In this document: positions 60,499-64,000 of the stretch, piece after piece
Layout: each line of letters begins with the position of its first letter
Position numbering within the stretch: position 1 is the first letter of the stretch
From: BAIKAL-G1 sp943369525
GTDB taxonomy: Bacteria; Cyanobacteriota; Cyanobacteriia; PCC-6307; Cyanobiaceae
Assembly: GCA_943369525.1 (NCBI GenBank)
Contig: CALRNL020000005.1
Span: 1-64,000 of the forward strand
DNA: 64,000 nucleotides
Direction: 5' to 3'
The notes under the pieces: model-generated
Seen by the model: the letters and a program-made list of their open reading frames with translations, nothing else
The model's database searches: none
Told to the model about the DNA's origin: nothing
Program-made: the position numbers and the translations under genes

Positions 60499-61202
60499 CG
60501 GGGGTTCAACGCCGGGGTCACGGCGCTGAGGCCGAGCTCCTTCTCGATCACGGGAAGGGTCTCCATTGGCGTGGCGAAGCCGTTGAGCAGGATGCTCTTC
60601 TGGCGCAGAGCCGCTGCCTCGCTCTGACTGAGGCGACGCGGTTCCTGCCAGGTCTGCTTGTCGAGGGTCAACTGCTGTCCGCTCGTGAGGTTGTAGCGGC
60701 GCCCGGCGTCGGTCTGCACCTGCACATGGCCCTCCCAGCTGAACACCTTGAGGCTGTCGTCGGTGGCCTCGATGAACACGGTGGTGCCCACGATCGAGGC
60801 GGTGGCCACGCGAGTGCGGATCATCAGGGGCGAGCCGCCCTTCAGGCCCGGATTCACCCAGGCAATGATCTGGCCTTTCTCCAAGTTCAGGCCGCCGACG
60901 CCCAGACGCAGAACGGAGTTACCACCGAGACGAAACTGGCGACCGTCGGCCAGCTGCACCTGCAGGCGCCCGGGCTTCTCAGTCCGTAGCAAGGAGTCGG
61001 GCGCCAGGATCTGACCGGCGCGCGCCGCGATCTCCATTCCCCCAGGCGCCCTGACGAAGGCCGGCTTGAACGGCACCTCGACCACCCGCGGCACCGGAGC
61101 GGCGGCGCGGGCCTGGGTGAGAGCCATGGCAAGACTGCCCGCACCGGCAACGGCGGCCAAGGTCTGCAGGGGACGGCGGAGGGGCTTCAAGCGAAGCGTC
61201 AA
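60495..61202 (-). CDS. Secreted FecR-domain protein
   Basis: A 235-aa protein with a signal peptide (LQTLAAVAGAGSLAMALTQARA, ~13-34) and a FecR fold: LLRTEKPGRLQVQLADGRQFRLGGNSVLRL, QIIAWVNPG and TRVATASIVGTTVFIEATDDSLKVFSWEGHVQV are the recurrent FecR blocks (each quoted in part). In TonB systems FecR relays a signal across the membrane, but here no sigma factor is near. The partner is the CHASE2 cyclase, whose start codon overlaps this stop. It may bind the periplasmic CHASE2 domain; that is inference from linkage. Confidence 0.86.
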   Translation of the reverse strand: MTLRLKPLRRPLQTLAAVAGAGSLAMALTQARAAAPVPRVVEVPFKPAFVRAPGGMEIAARAGQILAPDSLLRTEKPGRLQVQLADGRQFRLGGNSVLRLGVGGLNLEKGQIIAWVNPGLKGGSPLMIRTRVATASIVGTTVFIEATDDSLKVFSWEGHVQVQTDAGRRYNLTSGQQLTLDKQTWQEPRRLSQSEAAALRQKSILLNGFATPMETLPVIEKELGLSAVTPALNPR

Positions 61203-61290
61203 AACAACGCAGATGACATGCCCTCAGTGTGGCGGGGAAAGGCCGGACCTGCCACAGGCGCCACGGGACCAACACCGGCGGCAGAGGATC

Positions 61291-61749
61291 TCAGCCCTCG
61301 ACGCGCCAGACCTGATCGGCGGGGGTCCAATCACTCAGCTCAGAGGGCTGGAACCAGAGACCGATTTCGAATTCGGCAGTTTCGGGGGCGTCCGAACCGT
61401 GGATCACGTTGCGGCCGATGTTCGCGGCCAGGTCGCCGCGGATGGTGCCGGGTTCAGCCTCGAGGGGCTTGGTTGCGCCGATCAGCTTGCGGGCACTGGC
61501 GATCACACCGTCGCCTTCCCACACCATCGCCACCACCGGGCCGGAGGTGATGAAGTCCACCAGGCCGGCGAAAAAGGGGCGCTCGCGGTGCACGCCGTAG
61601 TGGCTTTCAGCCAGGGCACGGCTGGGGGTGAGCTGCTTGAGTCCCACCAGCTTGAACCCCTTGCGCTCGAAGCGACCAAGGATCTCACCCACCAGGCCCC
61701 GCTGCACGCCGTCGGGCTTGATGGCAATAAAGCTGCGTTCAACGGCCAT
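61291..61749 (-). CDS. ndk: Nucleoside diphosphate kinase
   Basis: Balances nucleoside triphosphate pools by moving phosphate through a phospho-His. From ATG at 61749 the protein is 152 aa (AVERSFIAIKPDGVQRGLVG...). The active-site block NIGRNVIHGSDAPETAEFEI contains the catalytic His of NxxHGSD and is intact. The frame is open upstream to 61815, but that would add 22 residues unlike the family. It diverges from speA. Confidence 0.97.
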   Translation of the reverse strand: MAVERSFIAIKPDGVQRGLVGEILGRFERKGFKLVGLKQLTPSRALAESHYGVHRERPFFAGLVDFITSGPVVAMVWEGDGVIASARKLIGATKPLEAEPGTIRGDLAANIGRNVIHGSDAPETAEFEIGLWFQPSELSDWTPADQVWRVEG

Positions 61750-61916
61750 GGAAAAGGCATCAAGGTGGGCCCATCGTCTGTGGCGGGCCTGCCCGTTGGC
61801 AAGCAAGGGGCCCAAGCCAACGGGCTAACGCCCCAGCCGAAACGGCTCGCAACCGGCCCACAACACAGGCCAGAAGCGGCAAGTCCCTAGATTCAACGGG
61901 ATACAGCTGCACCACC

Positions 61917-63917
61917 ATGGCCGCTTCCGATGCTGCTGCAATTTCCTCTGGTGAGACCGGAGTGGGGGCTGGCTGGACTGTGGCAGATAGTGCCAGCCTT
62001 TACGGGTTGGACCGGTGGGGCGATCCCTATTTCTCAGTCAACCAGCAGGGTCACGTTCAGGTCAGACCCCAGGGGGCCGAGGGTCCTGTGCTTGACCTGG
62101 TGGACCTGGTACAGGGACTGCAGGGACGCAATCTTTCCCTGCCCCTGCTGATTCGCTTCGACAACATTCTCGAAGACAGACTCAAGCATCTCCACCAGGC
62201 CTTTGGGCAGGCGATTGGGCAATACGGTTACCCAGGCCACTATCAGGGGGTCTTCCCGGTGAAGTGCAACCAGCAGCGCCATGTGGTGGAGCAACTGGTG
62301 GAAAGTGGCCGCCCTTGGCATTTTGGCCTCGAGGCAGGCAGCAAGGCTGAATTATTGATCGCCCTATCCTTGCTCGATGACCCCCAAGCCTTGCTGATCT
62401 GCAATGGCTACAAAGACCAACGCTATATCGAAACAGCAATCCTAGCCCGGCGCCTCGGCAGGCAACCGATCGTAGTGATCGAACAAGCCGATGAGGTGGC
62501 ACGGATCATCGCGGCGAGCCGAGAACTTGGCGCAGCGCCCCTAATCGGCATTCGCGCCAAACTATCAGCCCGGAGCACGGGCCGATGGGGAAGTTCGGTG
62601 GGGGATAAGGCGAAGTTTGGCCTGGCCGTTCCGGATGTGCTGGCGACGGTTGAAGCCCTACGCGAGGCAAACCTGCTATCGGAATTAAGACTGCTGCACT
62701 TCCATGTCGGAAGCCAGATCAATGATATTGCTGTGATCAAGGATGCACTGCAGGAAGCGGGTCAGATCTATGCCTCCCTCAGCCAATTGGGAGCACCCAT
62801 GGGGTACTTAGACGTAGGCGGCGGCCTGGGGGTCGACTACGACGGCAGTCGAACTGCGAGTGCGGCATCAAAAAACTACTCCCTGCAGAACTATGCCAAT
62901 GATGTGGTCGCCACGGTGAAGGAATGCTGTGAACCCTGGGGAATCGCGGTACCGACCCTGGTGAGTGAAAGTGGCCGGGCAATCGCCAGCCATTTCAGCG
63001 TCCTGATCTTTGATGTGCTTGGCACTGGCACGGTACCCAGAGGCGTACCAAAGCCGTCAGCGTCGGAGCCGCTCACGGTGCGCAATCTACGCGAAACCCA
63101 TCAGAACCTGATCAACCTAGAGAGGGAACACAACCAAGCCGCGACCGAAACCATCTCATCGCAACGCAAACTAGAAAAGCTACAAGAGGCGTGGAACGAC
63201 GCCATTAAGTTCAAGGACGATGCCCTCGCCGCCTTCCGCCTGGGCTACCTCAACCTCACCGAAAGGGCTGTGGCCGAACAACTGACCTGGGCCTGTGCCG
63301 ACCTCATCGCCAAACAGTTACCAGAAACCGGCGTACCAGAAGAATTAAGGTCCCTGCGCTCCGCCCTCGCAAAAACCTATTATGCAAACCTATCGATTTT
63401 TAGATCCGCCCCCGACACCTGGGCCATCGATCAGCTCTTTCCGGTGATGCCGATCCATCGACTCGATGAAAAGCCAGAAGAACTCGGCAGCATCGCCGAT
63501 CTCACCTGCGACTCCGATGGTAAGCTAGAGAGATTCATTGACAATGGCAAATCCAAGGCCTTACTGGAGTTACATGGCTTCAAAGAGGACGAACCTTACT
63601 GGATCGGCATGTTTTTAGCCGGAGCATACCAGGAAGTAATGGGCAACCTCCACAACCTATTTGGCAGCACAAATGCGGTCAACATTAGCCTTATCGAAAA
63701 CGGGGATTACCGGCTTGACCATGTCGTCAGAGGCGACACCAATGCCCACGTACTCGAGACAATGGAACACAACCCGATTGAATTACTAGAAAGGCTGCGA
63801 ATCGCCAGCGAAGCGGCGATTCGTAGTGGTCAACTCGAGATCAAAGATGCAAGCAGGTTGATGGATCATTTGGAGAGCAGCCTCCGGCAAACGACCTACC
63901 TCAACAACGGTCAATAG
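61917..63917 (+). CDS. speA: Biosynthetic arginine decarboxylase
   Basis: PLP enzyme that converts arginine to agmatine, the first step of polyamine synthesis. At 666 aa it has the fold-III PLP lysine in GVFPVKCNQQRHVVEQLV, then FGLEAGSKAELLIAL, KFGLAVPDVLATVEALREA, LHFHVGSQINDIAVIKDAL, LDVGGGLGVDYDGS and the characteristic middle insert of SpeA. It is complete, with ATG at 61917. GC drops visibly from about 62.3 kb to the end of the gene relative to the preceding genes, while the protein looks normal. It diverges from ndk by 167 bases. Confidence 0.95.
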   Translation: MAASDAAAISSGETGVGAGWTVADSASLYGLDRWGDPYFSVNQQGHVQVRPQGAEGPVLDLVDLVQGLQGRNLSLPLLIRFDNILEDRLKHLHQAFGQAIGQYGYPGHYQGVFPVKCNQQRHVVEQLVESGRPWHFGLEAGSKAELLIALSLLDDPQALLICNGYKDQRYIETAILARRLGRQPIVVIEQADEVARIIAASRELGAAPLIGIRAKLSARSTGRWGSSVGDKAKFGLAVPDVLATVEALREANLLSELRLLHFHVGSQINDIAVIKDALQEAGQIYASLSQLGAPMGYLDVGGGLGVDYDGSRTASAASKNYSLQNYANDVVATVKECCEPWGIAVPTLVSESGRAIASHFSVLIFDVLGTGTVPRGVPKPSASEPLTVRNLRETHQNLINLEREHNQAATETISSQRKLEKLQEAWNDAIKFKDDALAAFRLGYLNLTERAVAEQLTWACADLIAKQLPETGVPEELRSLRSALAKTYYANLSIFRSAPDTWAIDQLFPVMPIHRLDEKPEELGSIADLTCDSDGKLERFIDNGKSKALLELHGFKEDEPYWIGMFLAGAYQEVMGNLHNLFGSTNAVNISLIENGDYRLDHVVRGDTNAHVLETMEHNPIELLERLRIASEAAIRSGQLEIKDASRLMDHLESSLRQTTYLNNGQ

Positions 63918-64000
63918 GGATCAGCATAAACGCATATTAACCAACTAGGAAGCCAACGGCCTTGGAGCAAAAATCATCGCCACACCAGCGAGCAGCTGCA
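63918..64000. other. Window end after speA; nothing recognised
   Basis: The last 83 bases are AT-richer. They show no hairpin, T-run or start of a recognisable gene before the window ends. Confidence 0.4.

Overview
The window looks like a chromosome segment of a high-GC picocyanobacterium of the Synechococcus/Cyanobium type. Evidence: a cyanobacterial DUF3747 protein, a pilM-N-O-Q pilus operon, a biosynthetic-type speA, stand-alone thiO, gatB, a CHASE2-cyclase/FecR pair, pentapeptide-repeat and ABC1-kinase genes, and several copies of the HIP1 octamer GCGATCGC (for example near 19727, 20382, 25177, 28028, 47108 and 54223). The genus is inferred; no rRNA or tRNA gene was recognised.

Layout. 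(1) 1-15.4 kb is an accessory region, visibly lower in GC than the rest. It opens with the end of an IS3-type transposase, followed by two giant paralogous repeat proteins (2108 and about 2242 aa). These carry RCC1-like, Calx-beta-like, Ig-like and SBBP-like repeats and share a C-terminal DUF5648-like module whose last ~500 bp are almost identical between the copies. Two gaps (1.0 kb and 0.64 kb) hold hairpins and possible gene debris. (2) 15.3-16.4 kb has a small membrane protein and a HEPN/MNT (HepT-MntA type) pair. (3) 16.4-28.7 kb is housekeeping: bifunctional Rel/SpoT, a fused double-ATPase peptide-transporter subunit, rluD-ylqF-usp, pgk, two secreted unknowns, murG and a CobC/CobD-like aminotransferase. 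(4) 28.9-33.6 kb is a tight MoxR / DUF58 / transglutaminase / pentapeptide operon. (5) 33.7-38.5 kb is the type IV pilus operon pilM-pilN-pilO-pilQ, with pilQ mosaic in base composition. (6) 38.6-41.5 kb holds pyrD, rnhA with a long tail, and a DUF3747 gene followed by a structured, terminated 3' RNA. (7) 41.8-48.9 kb is a ClpB-like chaperone, then secE-nusG-rplK-rplA-rplJ-rplL. (8) 49-63.9 kb holds gloA, eno, a UbiB-like kinase, two small unknowns, argJ, coaE, gatB, thiO, a CHASE2 adenylate cyclase with FecR, ndk and speA.

How the genes work together. Many units use ATGA-type 4-base overlaps (usp-ylqF-rluD, DUF58-tgpA-pentapeptide, pilMNOQ, fecR-cyclase, hepT-mntA), which implies translational coupling. 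Convergent pairs are separated by hairpins (pgk/unknown, coaE/gatB, thiO/cyclase, eno/ABC1 kinase). The most unusual material is the paralogous giant-protein island with its apparent gene conversion, the RX4HXY/GSX10DXD toxin-antitoxin-like pair, the composition break inside pilQ, and the RNA after the DUF3747 gene, which carries the exact complement of the Yfr1 sRNA core motif as I remember it.
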